A stretch of DNA of 64,000 nt, taken from positions 1 to 64,000 of the forward strand of contig NZ_JAQYUS010000009.1 of assembly GCF_030686865.1 (NCBI RefSeq), in the 5' to 3' direction. Positions within the stretch are counted from its first letter, which is position 1. Each line of letters begins with the position of its first letter. Position numbers and translations under genes: made by a program. Origin of the DNA: Kaistella sp. SH40-3 (lineage in GTDB: Bacteria; Bacteroidota; Bacteroidia; Flavobacteriales; Weeksellaceae). Shown one piece after another: positions 52,241 to 61,646 of this stretch. The notes under the pieces were generated by a model. That model was not told the origin of the DNA and ran no database searches. It saw only the letters and a program-made list of their open reading frames with translations.

Positions 52241-52636
52241 TTACCTGAGTATTTTATACTTCACCTTTAGAACTCCATCTTTCATACTCCCTAATTTTTT
52301 AAAAGCCCCCTGACTAAGATCAAACGCCCTCCCCGCTTTTAATGGACCTCTGTCATTCACGGTTACAATTACTTTTTTTGAATTTTCGGGATTGATTATT
52401 TCCACTTCGGTGCCGAAAGACAAGGTTTTGTGGGCAGCCGTCATTTTAGAATGTTTGTAAACTTCTCCGCTGGCTGTTTTTTTACCATTAAACTTGTTGG
52501 CGTAATTAGAAACCGTCGTCGATTGATAGTAAGAGATAGCGTTTCCTCTGTTGGCGGAACAGGAAGATAAGGAAATACTTAAGAGCACTATAAATAAGAC
52601 ACGGTAGAGTTTGTAATCCGAAAAGATCATTTTCAT
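52241..52636 (-). CDS. RlpA family lipoprotein (double-psi beta-barrel)
   Basis: A 131-residue lipoprotein. From the Met at 52,636 it has a signal with lipobox LSSC26, then the RlpA double-psi barrel: SNYANKFNGKKTASGEVYKHSKMTAAHKTLSFGTEVEI, VTVNDRGPLKAGRAFDLSQGAFKKLG. RlpA proteins act on peptidoglycan (septal lytic transglycosylase) or bind it. The frame is open further upstream to 52,762, but that extension has no leader-like sequence. It is probably in the outer membrane facing the periplasm. It sits between the defence operon and the DUF6266 remnant. Confidence 0.85.
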   Translation of the reverse strand: MKMIFSDYKLYRVLFIVLLSISLSSCSANRGNAISYYQSTTVSNYANKFNGKKTASGEVYKHSKMTAAHKTLSFGTEVEIINPENSKKVIVTVNDRGPLKAGRAFDLSQGAFKKLGSMKDGVLKVKYKILR

Positions 52637-52762
52637 ATTTCGTTTTATGATTTTAAAGTTTGTAAAAATACTTTTTTTAAAATTCAGAAAGAAAGAACTT
52701 CTGCACTGCTGAGCGTTTTTTGGGAGCAACCATGATTTAATAGACACTTCTTCATTTCTCAT

Positions 52763-53296
52763 GTTTTGATTAAGGAGTTCTCTTTAAATACTTTACATCA
52801 CTGATGGAAACAAAAAACTCCAATTGTGGGACTTCTGCCATTATTCATCTTTCTATTTTCTATATGTCCTCCCTGCAGTTTCCTTCGGGAGTCCTTTCCA
52901 AAAACACCCTTTTTCGGGAACGTTCAGCAACCGCTCGGCAAGGATTCCGAACCAAAGCGTTTTTTAAAAAGACATTACCGGACAAAGAGTGACATGGAGC
53001 AACAATAAATTCCTTTTAGAGTAATTCACGGCTATCATAAGATATTCAAAGTCAAGGACCGACTTGTCAGGAAGCAGTCGGAAAGTGGCGGGCAATCGCA
53101 GTAATCTGAAGCAAAGAAAAGCAAGCCAAACACAACGAGGGAAAGCAAATGTTTCTGACGGAAATAAGGTGAAATAGAAGGAGATTCAAAGAGAATAAAA
53201 GCAATTGAAAGCAAATACAAGTTATTGATTATCAAATACTTGCATCGTATTGTTTGTTGATCTATATTTGTCTTTAATAATTTAATTTCTTTAAAA
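52763..53296. other. Gap before the DUF6266 remnant
   Basis: About 530 bp. It holds a consensus promoter at 53,240-53,270. The stretch 52,800-53,000 has several overlapping short frames on the plus strand, one with a hydrophobic leader from a GTG at 52,826 (60 codons), but none is convincing. Nothing else is recognised. Confidence 0.4.
53240..53270 (+). promoter_or_regulatory. Consensus flavobacterial promoter of the DUF6266 gene
   Basis: TTG (53,240-53,242), a 20-base spacer and TATATTTG (53,263-53,270), 26 bases before the ATG, match TTG-N19-21-TAnnTTTG. Confidence 0.7.
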
Positions 53297-53938
53297 ATGG
53301 GAACAATTAAAAAAGGAATCCTGGGAGGATTCAGCGGAACCGTAGGAACGGTAGTAGGCGCCAATTGGCGCGGAATGGATGTCATCAGAAGCCGTCCAAA
53401 ATCGTCAGGAGGTAAACCGACTCCCCTGCAACTCATGCAGCGGGCAAAGTTTGCCCTGGCGATTAAATTTCAAAACTCTTTGCGCTCCATGCAAAGCCGC
53501 CTGTATGGCGAAAATGCGGGTGTGAAATCGAGGGTGAATCTCGCCGCAAGTTACCTGCTGCGTGAGGTAGTGGATTACGTGAATGATCAGGCGGTCCTGC
53601 GGATGGAAAAAGTCATCATAACGAAAGGTTTGCTCACCGGCTTTCAGAACCTTGCCGTAACAGAGGCTGCAGCACAAACCCTCAACTTCACCTGGACCGA
53701 CAACAGCAACCAGATGCTCGCCAAAGCCACAGACATTTTCTGTACAGCGGTTTATGAGGAGGAATCGGGTGACTTTGAAATCCAGGAAGGCCCCTAAACA
53801 CGGATGGCAGGAACCGCTTCGGTGGTACTGCCGGAATTGTGGGCGGGTAAAACGGTGCATGTGTACGCCTTTTTACAGACGATGGAACAGGATGCGGCGT
53901 GCAACTCGCTTTATCTGGGTATGGTGGTGGTACAGTAG
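53297..53938 (+). pseudogene. DUF6266 family gene interrupted by an in-frame TAA
   Basis: A DUF6266 protein gene: the start MGTIKKGILGGFSGTVGTVV and WRGMDVIRSRPKSS are typical. The frame is closed by TAA at 53,795-53,797 after residue 166 (IQEGP), but the same frame continues with family-like sequence (RMAGTASVVLPELWAGKTVHV ... LYLGMVVVQ) to TAG at 53,936-53,938. The whole would be 213 codons, about the normal family length. So this is a nonsense mutation (or, less likely, readthrough). The gene is visibly richer in G+C than its neighbours, suggesting horizontal origin. Function of DUF6266 unknown. Confidence 0.8.
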
Positions 53939-54018
53939 GAAATAACAAACAGTCACCACTGAAAAAGATCGCTGGAATCAACTGTTCCTGCGGTCTTTAT
54001 TTTTTTTAAAACTCTGCT

Positions 54019-54288
54019 TTAATCGCTACTCTGCTCATCATCTTCCATTAAATCATCTACTTTATGAGCGAGATAGTAAATTTTGCCACCCAACTTTTTG
54101 TAAGGAACAATGCCCTCGGCACGCCAACGCTGCAACGTTCTGGAAGTCACATTAAACAACTGCATCATATCGGCATTGTCATAAAACTTTTTTTCGACGG
54201 CTTGTCTGCCAGTGGACTTTTGCTCCGGTTTTTTTCTAAAGGAGGGTCGGTTTTCTTTTTTATTCCGTTCGTTCATAGTTGAATGCAC
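54019..54288 (-). CDS. Helix-turn-helix (excisionase-like) DNA-binding protein
   Basis: An 89-residue protein with a basic, disordered N-terminal ~30 residues and a MerR-type helix-turn-helix of the HTH_17 kind (FYDNADMMQLFNVTSRTLQRWRAEGIVPYKKLGGKIYYLAHKVDDLM). Such small proteins act as excisionases or plasmid/element regulators in Bacteroidota. The start may be the second Met at 54,276. No integrase gene is next to it here, so it may be a remnant of a lost element. Convergent with the DUF6266 remnant. Confidence 0.8.
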   Translation of the reverse strand: MHSTMNERNKKENRPSFRKKPEQKSTGRQAVEKKFYDNADMMQLFNVTSRTLQRWRAEGIVPYKKLGGKIYYLAHKVDDLMEDDEQSSD

Positions 54289-54915
54289 TAATTCTACATG
54301 TTGTACGCATGGCTTTTGAACCTAAAATCCTTACTAATTTTATAAGTCTCTTATTTTAAGAACTTTAAAACTAGTTTGATTGCTATTTTTAAACTTTTTG
54401 CAATACATTTAAATATAAAGATACTGATAAAAGAAGAGAGTTTTTGTGACAAACTGTTAAAAGACAATACTTTAGCAGTAAAAGTTTTCCACAATAGCAC
54501 AGACCTTGCCCTTTTAGCGACTTTAGGAAACTTTTGCCCGTAAAACTGAAATAATCATCTTTTTTACGAAACACTAGAGATTAACAATCTGTTAATCATC
54601 AACTTAAAATTAAACACAGTATTTTGACCCACTACTTATTTTTCTTTTTGATAAAATTTCGCTTAATTAAATGGAATTAAATGAGGATAAACCTTATTTG
54701 TGGTTCTACTCTATTACGCTCAAAAAGCATTTAACTGACAGAAAATAGGGGTCAGAACGACCAATATTTAATGCTGCAAAAATAATTTTTAGTACATTAG
54801 TTAAACATTTTTTAGGAATCATTCGTATTTTAAAAAAATGCTTCTGCCATTTCTATGGTCTGCTTATAAGATTCTATAATGCTTTTAACAAAATTAGAAG
54901 AGGTATTTTATTTTT
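54289..54915. other. Long AT-rich gap
   Basis: About 630 bp between the HTH gene and the BCCT gene. An inverted pair AAAAGTTTTCC (about 54,480) and GGAAACTTTT (about 54,528) is visible. No gene, tRNA or strong promoter is recognised. It may mark the edge of the variable region. Confidence 0.45.
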
Positions 54916-56955
54916 TTGAAAGAAGTACCTTCAAATAAAAACAAACTACTTGATATGTTTAAATCTACTCTTAACAAAGGAATATTTATCCCCAGTATTC
55001 TATTTATATTGCTGGTTTCTGTGGTTTCGATCCTCTATCCGGCAATGGCTGATCAAATCTTGAATACGGTTAAAAACTTTATTTTCGTCAACCTGAATTG
55101 GGTGTATGTTTGGTCTGTTACGTGTTTTGTAATTTTCCTGATTTATTTATTGTTCAGCAAATACGGAAAAATTCGCTTGGGTGATAATGACAGCCGTCCT
55201 GAACATTCTTTTTTCTCCTGGGTTGCCATGTTATTTTCCGCGGGAATGGGAATTGGATTGATGTATTTTGGTGTCGCTGAACCCATGCAACATTATACGT
55301 CGGAAGTTTTCGGCGTTCAGGAATATGTTGATAAGGCAAAAAACGCCCAACTCTACAGTTTTTTTCATTGGGGAATTCATGCCTGGGCCATTTATGGACT
55401 CGTAGGATTATCACTTTCCTATTTCACGTACCGACTTAAACTTCCCCTGTCATTAAGAAGTTGCTTTTATCCCTTATTAAAAAACAGGACTGATGGAAGT
55501 TGGGGAAATGCCATTGATCTATTTGCATTGTGCAGTACCTTTTTTGGAATTACAACTACTTTGGGTTTTGGAGTCGTTCAGATTAATTCGGGATTACAGC
55601 ATTTAAATATTGTTCCGGATACCAGTTTTGTATATCAAATCCTCATCGTGGGCGTATTGGTTTCATTGGCTGTAATTTCAGCACTGACAGGGGTTGATAA
55701 AGGAATCAAAATATTAAGCAACATCAATGTAACCATGGTCGTTGCCTTGCTGTTATTTGTTCTCATCATGGGACCTACCGTTTATTTAATCGGCAGTTTT
55801 ACCGAAGGGCTGGGAAATTACATCAGCAACTTTTTCAATCTCACTTTTGCCACCCACGTTTATGATGAAGAACAATTGCCGTGGTTTTATGACTGGACCA
55901 TTCTCTATTGGGCGTGGTGGATTTCCTGGTCTCCTTACGTTGGTTTATTCATCGCAAAAATATCGAAAGGAAGAACAATCAGCGAATTTATTGTCGCCGT
56001 ATTGCTGCTCCCTTCTTTATTCAATTTTATCTGGATGACCGTTTTTGGAAACAGTGCCATTTGGTTTGATGAATATATTGGACATGGCGCACTCAGTGCC
56101 GTGGCTGGAAATCCTGATGCTTTGATGTTTCGGTTTTTAGAATATCTCCCTTTTTCTACCATCGCCAGTTTTATGACCATCCTCATTGTCATCATCTTTT
56201 TTGTGACCTCTGCAGATTCAGGTATTTTTGTAATGAACAATATCGCCACCAAAAACGCTTTAAAATCTCCGAAATGGCAAACCGTTTTGTGGGGGATTTT
56301 ACTGGCCGGATTATCTTTGCTTCTTCTTAATGCCGGTGGTTTAAAAGCCCTTCAAAGCATGACGCTCATTACCGCCCTGCCGTTTTCTATTATTTTAATT
56401 TTATTTATTGTGAGTTTAATTAAAGCACTCACCATTGACCAAGCCTATTATGACCGTACCTTTTCAAAAGCAACCGTTCCGTGGTCCGGTAAATTATGGA
56501 AAGACCGATTAAAACAAATTGTGGCGACCAAAGACCGCCAATCCATTAATCATTTTATCGATACGGTTGTAAAAGAAGCCTTTACCGAACTTCAAGCGGA
56601 ATTTGCAGAAAATGGGATTTCGGCAAACATCAATCACCATTCTAATCCTAAAAAGATCGAAATAGAAATCAAATATGACCTGATTAATAATTTCGTTTAT
56701 GGCGTAGAAACGACCTCAAAAAAAGTATCTGGCTTTTTGGTGTCGGAAGAAAATTTTCCGGAAGTTCAGGAAAAAGGCGCCTTCTATCCCAAGTCCTATT
56801 TTGGGGATACGCGGGAAGGTTACGACGTGCAGTATTTCACCAAAAATGAATTAATTTCCGATGTCTTAAAACATTACGACCGCTTCTTAGACATCGTATC
56901 GGAAGAAAGAAATGAAATGTTTATCAGCACCGATTCGCACGACAGAATAAACTAA
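54916..56955 (+). CDS. BCCT family (betaine/choline/carnitine) transporter
   Basis: A 679-residue secondary transporter for compatible solutes. It has about 12 membrane segments, GMGIGLMYFGVAEPMQHY near residue 112 and the BCCT signature DWTILYWAWWISWSPYVG (about 323-340). A ~180-residue soluble C-terminal tail follows (from about 500), suggesting osmosensing. The start TTG at 54,916 gives a short leader; the ATG at 54,955 is equally possible. Substrate specificity is not readable. Followed by a terminator. Confidence 0.92.
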   Translation: MKEVPSNKNKLLDMFKSTLNKGIFIPSILFILLVSVVSILYPAMADQILNTVKNFIFVNLNWVYVWSVTCFVIFLIYLLFSKYGKIRLGDNDSRPEHSFFSWVAMLFSAGMGIGLMYFGVAEPMQHYTSEVFGVQEYVDKAKNAQLYSFFHWGIHAWAIYGLVGLSLSYFTYRLKLPLSLRSCFYPLLKNRTDGSWGNAIDLFALCSTFFGITTTLGFGVVQINSGLQHLNIVPDTSFVYQILIVGVLVSLAVISALTGVDKGIKILSNINVTMVVALLLFVLIMGPTVYLIGSFTEGLGNYISNFFNLTFATHVYDEEQLPWFYDWTILYWAWWISWSPYVGLFIAKISKGRTISEFIVAVLLLPSLFNFIWMTVFGNSAIWFDEYIGHGALSAVAGNPDALMFRFLEYLPFSTIASFMTILIVIIFFVTSADSGIFVMNNIATKNALKSPKWQTVLWGILLAGLSLLLLNAGGLKALQSMTLITALPFSIILILFIVSLIKALTIDQAYYDRTFSKATVPWSGKLWKDRLKQIVATKDRQSINHFIDTVVKEAFTELQAEFAENGISANINHHSNPKKIEIEIKYDLINNFVYGVETTSKKVSGFLVSEENFPEVQEKGAFYPKSYFGDTREGYDVQYFTKNELISDVLKHYDRFLDIVSEERNEMFISTDSHDRIN

Positions 56956-56975
56956 AACAGTTTAAAACTTCAATA

Positions 56976-57010
56976 AAAAGCCTTCAGAATATTTAATGCT
57001 GGAGGCTTTT
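56976..57010 (+). terminator. Terminator of the BCCT gene
   Basis: AAAAGCCTTCAG and CTGGAGGCTTTT pair (12 bp, one G-U) with an 11-base loop. The T-run is short. Confidence 0.75.
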
Positions 57011-57170
57011 GTATTTTATTTACACTAGGGTAACTTTAAACCGAAAAATATTTTCTCCTCTAATCAATTTTGCCTTTTCGGAAGAAATGATATCTTTAGC
57101 CTTAATTAAAAACTGCCTCACTGCACACCGGTAGTAATCAGCAGAACACTGCCAAATTTAAAAAATTTAA

Positions 57171-59030
57171 ATGACCAAAAATACCATGAAAAAATTCCTC
57201 CAGTCAAGTTTCCTTTTATTCATGCTCGCTGCATTCCATTTTGTCGATGCGCAAACCGTTAAAAAAGCCCTGCCTGTTTTTGAAAATGGACAAGCGCAAA
57301 TTGTTCCCGAATTCAAAGATGCTGACAAATGGATCAGAACTGATCTTTGGGTTGAAATTAATTTTGATACGGACGGCGATGGTAAAAAAGACCGCATGTA
57401 TGTCGCGGTAACCCGACCTTATCAAACCGAAACGGAAGGATTAAAACTTCCCGTGATTTATGAATCGAGTCCTTACTATTCTGGTGTTGCACCTGATGTA
57501 GAAGGTGGTTTTTGGAACGTGAATCATGAATTAGGAGTAGCAGGAAAAGAACGCGTTCACGCTGAAGTTGTACGAACAGGTACGCGACCAATTATTTCCA
57601 ACTCACAGACGGCAACCTGGGTTCCGCGAGGTTTTATTGTAGTTCATAGTTGTTCTCCCGGTACAGGATTGTCTCAAGGTTCCCCTACTGTTGGCGGCGA
57701 GAATGAATCTCTAGCTCCCAAAGCCGTCATTGACTGGCTCAACGGAAGAGCAAACGGATATACCACTCCCGATGGAAATGAAAAAGTAAAAGCCTACTGG
57801 ACGACTGGAAAAGTCGGCATGACCGGAACTTCTTACAATGGAACAATTCCACTTGCCGCAGCCACCACTGGCGTAAAAGGGTTAGAAGTGATCATTCCCA
57901 TCGCGCCCAATACTTCTTACTATCATTACTATCGATCCAACGGATTAGTGCGTTCACCTGGCGGTTATTTAGGAGAAGACGTTGATGTTCTGTATGATTT
58001 TATTCACAGTGGTGACGAATCGAAACGCGCCTACAGCAATGCTAAAATTCGGGATACCGAAATGAAAAATGGCATGGATCGAATCACAGGAGATTACAAC
58101 GATTTTTGGGCAGGACGTGATTATTTAAATCAAATGGGAAAGATGAAAGCAGCGATGTTAATGGCGCATGGTTTTAACGACTGGAATGTGATGCCGGAGC
58201 ACAGTTACCGTATTTATAAGAAAGCCAAAGAAATGGGCTTAGAAACCGCCATTTACTACCACCAAAACGGTCACGGCGGACAGCCACCCCTTGAAATGAT
58301 GAACAAATGGTTCTCCCATTATCTATTTGGGATTGATAATGGAATCGAAAAAGAAGAGAATAAAGCCTTTATCGTCCGGGAGAATGATGATCTAAATAAT
58401 CCAACGCCTTACAAAGATTATCCGAACCCTGACGCAAAACCGGTCTCCTTTTATTTAACGAAAGGTGCACCAAAAACTGGAGGTTTAATAACCACCAAAT
58501 CTTCCCATCAAGGTCAGGAAACCCTGGTTGATAACTATTCATTTGAGGGGGCATGTTTAGCCAAAGCAGAAAACACAAATCACCGTTTACTATATGTCAG
58601 CCCAAAACTTTTAACCGACGTTCATCTTTCGGGAGTGCCCAAAATCACCATTAAATTAGCAAGCAATAAACCTGCTGCAAACTTATCGGTCTGGTTGGTT
58701 TCACTGCCCTGGAATGAAGGAAGAGCCACAAAAATAACAGACAATATTATTACGCGCGGTTGGGCGGATCCACAAAACCATGCTTCCATAAGAAAAGGCG
58801 AACCTTTAATACCAGGAAAATTCTACCAAGTGTCTTTCGATTTACAACCGGATGATCAAATCATCAAAAAAGGACAACAAATAGGATTACTGATATTTTC
58901 GAGTGATAAAGAATTCACTTTGCACCCAGAACCGGGAACGGAATTAACAATTTATCTGGATGGAACAAATTTGATTTTGCCCATTGTAGGCGGTTCGGAA
59001 GCATTTGTAAGTGCTGTAAAAGAGAATTAA
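57171..59030 (+). CDS. CocE/NonD family hydrolase (S15 X-Pro dipeptidyl-peptidase-like)
   Basis: A 619-residue secreted alpha/beta hydrolase. Signal peptide (1-27; cut after VDAQ). The catalytic serine is S221 in GMTGTSYNG; the acid is probably D in HGFNDWNV (about 337) and the His in HQNGHGG (about 368). A C-terminal jelly-roll domain (about 430-619; LSGVPKITIKLASNKPAANLSVWLV) is typical of X-Pro dipeptidyl peptidases. It would remove X-Pro dipeptides in the periplasm. Alternative start at 57,186. Monocistronic. Confidence 0.92.
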   Translation: MTKNTMKKFLQSSFLLFMLAAFHFVDAQTVKKALPVFENGQAQIVPEFKDADKWIRTDLWVEINFDTDGDGKKDRMYVAVTRPYQTETEGLKLPVIYESSPYYSGVAPDVEGGFWNVNHELGVAGKERVHAEVVRTGTRPIISNSQTATWVPRGFIVVHSCSPGTGLSQGSPTVGGENESLAPKAVIDWLNGRANGYTTPDGNEKVKAYWTTGKVGMTGTSYNGTIPLAAATTGVKGLEVIIPIAPNTSYYHYYRSNGLVRSPGGYLGEDVDVLYDFIHSGDESKRAYSNAKIRDTEMKNGMDRITGDYNDFWAGRDYLNQMGKMKAAMLMAHGFNDWNVMPEHSYRIYKKAKEMGLETAIYYHQNGHGGQPPLEMMNKWFSHYLFGIDNGIEKEENKAFIVRENDDLNNPTPYKDYPNPDAKPVSFYLTKGAPKTGGLITTKSSHQGQETLVDNYSFEGACLAKAENTNHRLLYVSPKLLTDVHLSGVPKITIKLASNKPAANLSVWLVSLPWNEGRATKITDNIITRGWADPQNHASIRKGEPLIPGKFYQVSFDLQPDDQIIKKGQQIGLLIFSSDKEFTLHPEPGTELTIYLDGTNLILPIVGGSEAFVSAVKEN

Positions 59031-59171
59031 TGATTGATTTAATATAATTACTACGATCTAAAATCGAAGATAAATGATACGAATTCTTTGTTCCGAAATC
59101 ACAAACCACGTCCTGACCTCAAAACCATAAGCGCTGATCAGCAATCAAGCAAACGTGCTCAATTATTCAAC

Positions 59172-59203
59172 AAAAAGGAAGCTTCTGACGAAACTTCCTT
59201 TTT
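59172..59203. terminator. Bidirectional terminator between S15 and M13 genes
   Basis: AAAAAGGAAG (59,172-59,181) and CTTCCTTTTT (59,194-59,203) form a 10-bp perfect stem with T-runs on both strands, in the gap between the two convergent genes. Confidence 0.75.
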
Positions 59204-59301
59204 GTTTTTGATCTGGTTCTGGTAAATGATCTGTCCGGTATTGCGCAGATTGTATAGAAACTCACAAACTTCCTGCAGACAATACTTTATCTGAACCTAA
59301 A

Positions 59302-61311
59302 TTACCAAATTGTTATGCGGTCTTTTTCTGGCAGGAACATTTTATTGCCCTCTTTTACGTCAAACGCCTCATAAAAAGGAGTACTGTTCATCAAAGGACC
59401 ATTGACCCGCCAAAGCGGCGGTGAATGAGGATTATTATTGATCCATAAACGAAGGAATTCCTCTTTCATCTTTACCCTCCAGATTTTAGCGACTGAAATG
59501 AAGAATCTTTGATCCGGGGTCAGTCCATCAATTTTTGTGGAACTCTGCCCTTCTTTAGTCATTTTGAAAGCGTCATAAGCCACAGCGATTCCGGCAATAT
59601 CAGCCGTATTTTCCCCAACCGTCATGGCACCATTAATGGGTAAATTATCTAAGACCGTAAAGGTGCTGTACAGATCAATGACTTGCTGTATTCTTGATTT
59701 GAATTGCACATAATCATCTTTGGTCCACCAGTTTCTCACATTCCCTTCTTTGTCATATTGTGCGCCCTGATCATCAAAAGTATGTGTCAGTTCGTGACCG
59801 ATGACCATTCCAACACCACCATAGTTCAAAGCATCATCGGCGTCGTTATCAAAATAAGGAGCTTGTAAAATTCCGGCGGGAAAAACGATTTCATTTGCGG
59901 ACGGATTGTTATAAGCCGTAACGGTCGGAACCGTTGTAAACCATTCCGACTTATCCACGGGTTTGCCCAGTTTTGCAATTTCAAGTTCATACGCAGCAGA
60001 AGAGGCAGAAATCAGATTCTCAAAATAAGTGTTTCTTGAAATATTGACCTTGCTGTAATCCTTCCATTGATCAGGATATCCTATTTTCTTTGTAATGGCA
60101 GACAACTTTTCTTTGGCTTTTAGTTTCGTACTGTCACTCATCCATTCCAGTTGATCGATCCTTGCTGCATAAGCCTTCTGTACATTATCGACTAAAACCG
60201 CCATGCGTTTCTTTGCCGCTTCCGGAAAGTATTTCTTTACATACAATTGTCCCAGCGCTTCCCCTAAATGATTATCTACTGCGCTGGCGATGATTTCGCC
60301 CCGTGTTTTTTGTACGGCCTGACCCGAAAGTACTTTATTAAAATTAAACTCAGCATTCACAAAAGGTTTACTTAAATCACCCGCGTAGTTTGCAATGGTA
60401 TTGGCTTTGAGATACAATTTCCAGTTTTGAAGAGGAACAGATTTTAAGAGACCATTTAGTTTTTCGTAGTAGGCAGGTTGAGCAACATCAATGGAATCAA
60501 TTTGAACACCCAGATTTTTTAGAAAAACAGTCCACCCAATATTGGGTTCTTTTTTCTCCAGCTCCGCAACGGCCATCATATTGTAATTCGCATGAACATC
60601 CCGACGTTCAACCCTTGTTTTATGAGAAGCGGCAATTTGTTGATCAATATGATAAACAAGTTCAGCATCTTTTTTAGAAGTGGCCGCATTGGTGCCTGTC
60701 AATTGAAACAAAGTAGAAAGATAAGTTTTGTAGGCATTTTGTATGGCAACGGTTGAAGGATCTGTTTTGAAATAATAATCGCGATCAGGTAAACCAATTC
60801 CTGTTTGATAACTGTGCGCAATATTCATGCTGCTGTTTTTATCATCAGGTCCCACTCCAAAAGACATGATTGACCCATTACCCACTTTAATTCCCTCCGC
60901 TACAAAAGACATTAAAGACTTGACATCACGGATGGATTCAATTCGGGAAAGAGTTCGCTTGATCGGTTCGTAACCACGTTTTTCAATGGTAATCGTGTCC
61001 ATTCCGGCAGCATAAAAATCGCCCACCTTTTGCTCAACACTTCCGGCAGGGAACTGACCTTTCGAAACGCTTTCCAAAATTCCCTGCAGCCGAATCCTTT
61101 GAGGAAAATTCATAAACATATAGGCACCCACTCCGGCCTGTGTTGCAGGGATAGGAGTCGCATCATACCATTTCTTGTTGACATACATAAAAAAGTTATC
61201 TCCAGGTTTTATGGAAGTGTCTAAACCGGTGATTTCAGGCGCTTTTTTATTTTGAGCAGTACATGTAGAAAATGTAAATACCGCAGTGAGAATAATTAAG
61301 AAGTTTTTCAT
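59302..61311 (-). CDS. M13 family zinc metallopeptidase (neprilysin/PepO-like)
   Basis: A 669-residue exported zinc peptidase. The N-terminal signal ends in a possible lipobox (FSTC17), suggesting outer-membrane anchoring. The zinc motif is H506-E507-x2-H510 (GHELTHTF), the third ligand is in GENTADIAG (E, about 565), and the conserved substrate-binding NPHSPPLWRVNGP and C-terminal W are present. The usual NAYY substrate site appears as VTAYNNPSANEIVFPAG. It degrades short peptides. Convergent with the S15 gene; both would act in peptide use. Confidence 0.93.
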   Translation of the reverse strand: MKNFLIILTAVFTFSTCTAQNKKAPEITGLDTSIKPGDNFFMYVNKKWYDATPIPATQAGVGAYMFMNFPQRIRLQGILESVSKGQFPAGSVEQKVGDFYAAGMDTITIEKRGYEPIKRTLSRIESIRDVKSLMSFVAEGIKVGNGSIMSFGVGPDDKNSSMNIAHSYQTGIGLPDRDYYFKTDPSTVAIQNAYKTYLSTLFQLTGTNAATSKKDAELVYHIDQQIAASHKTRVERRDVHANYNMMAVAELEKKEPNIGWTVFLKNLGVQIDSIDVAQPAYYEKLNGLLKSVPLQNWKLYLKANTIANYAGDLSKPFVNAEFNFNKVLSGQAVQKTRGEIIASAVDNHLGEALGQLYVKKYFPEAAKKRMAVLVDNVQKAYAARIDQLEWMSDSTKLKAKEKLSAITKKIGYPDQWKDYSKVNISRNTYFENLISASSAAYELEIAKLGKPVDKSEWFTTVPTVTAYNNPSANEIVFPAGILQAPYFDNDADDALNYGGVGMVIGHELTHTFDDQGAQYDKEGNVRNWWTKDDYVQFKSRIQQVIDLYSTFTVLDNLPINGAMTVGENTADIAGIAVAYDAFKMTKEGQSSTKIDGLTPDQRFFISVAKIWRVKMKEEFLRLWINNNPHSPPLWRVNGPLMNSTPFYEAFDVKEGNKMFLPEKDRITIW

Positions 61312-61646
61312 ATTTTAAATGATTTCGATAATAAATTTATTCAACTAATCAAAAATATACAATTTTAGTCTTGAATCTTCCTCTTTTCGTTAGAAATATT
61401 AGGGGTATTAATATTCAAACTTAAAAAAGCCTACAGAATAGTATGTTCTGAAGGCTTTATAAATTATTGTTTACAACTCTTTTACCGAGTTAAACGCGTC
61501 AATATATTTGGTTAATAAACAGCAAACTGAAATTTCTGACTATAAGCAAAGACCGATAACCAAAGGAAAATTAAAAGATAAAATTTTCTTATAGAATAAT
61601 GAATTAATGGGATTTTTGATAGTGCTGAAAAGTAATATTACAATTC
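61312..61646. other. Gap with one terminator
   Basis: 335 bp between the M13 gene start and the lycopene cyclase stop. It contains the terminator at 61,426-61,458. No other feature is recognised. Confidence 0.5.
61426..61458. terminator. Terminator downstream of lycopene cyclase
   Basis: AAAGCCTACAGAA and TTCTGAAGGCTTT pair with one mismatch around a 7-base loop. Confidence 0.65.

Noticed and set aside
53035..53436. Minus-strand frame overlapping the DUF6266 promoter and start
   Set aside because: Low-complexity composition, no family, and it opposes a better-supported gene with a promoter.
53754..53945. Frameshift in the DUF6266 gene
   Set aside because: The family-like continuation after 53,797 is in the same frame, so only a stop codon interrupts it.
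53405..53981. Minus-strand frames opposite the DUF6266 gene
   Set aside because: They are mirror frames in a G+C-richer gene; the plus strand has a recognised family.
54389..54574. 61-codon minus-strand frame
   Set aside because: Leucine/lysine-rich chance frame in AT-rich DNA without a leader or family.
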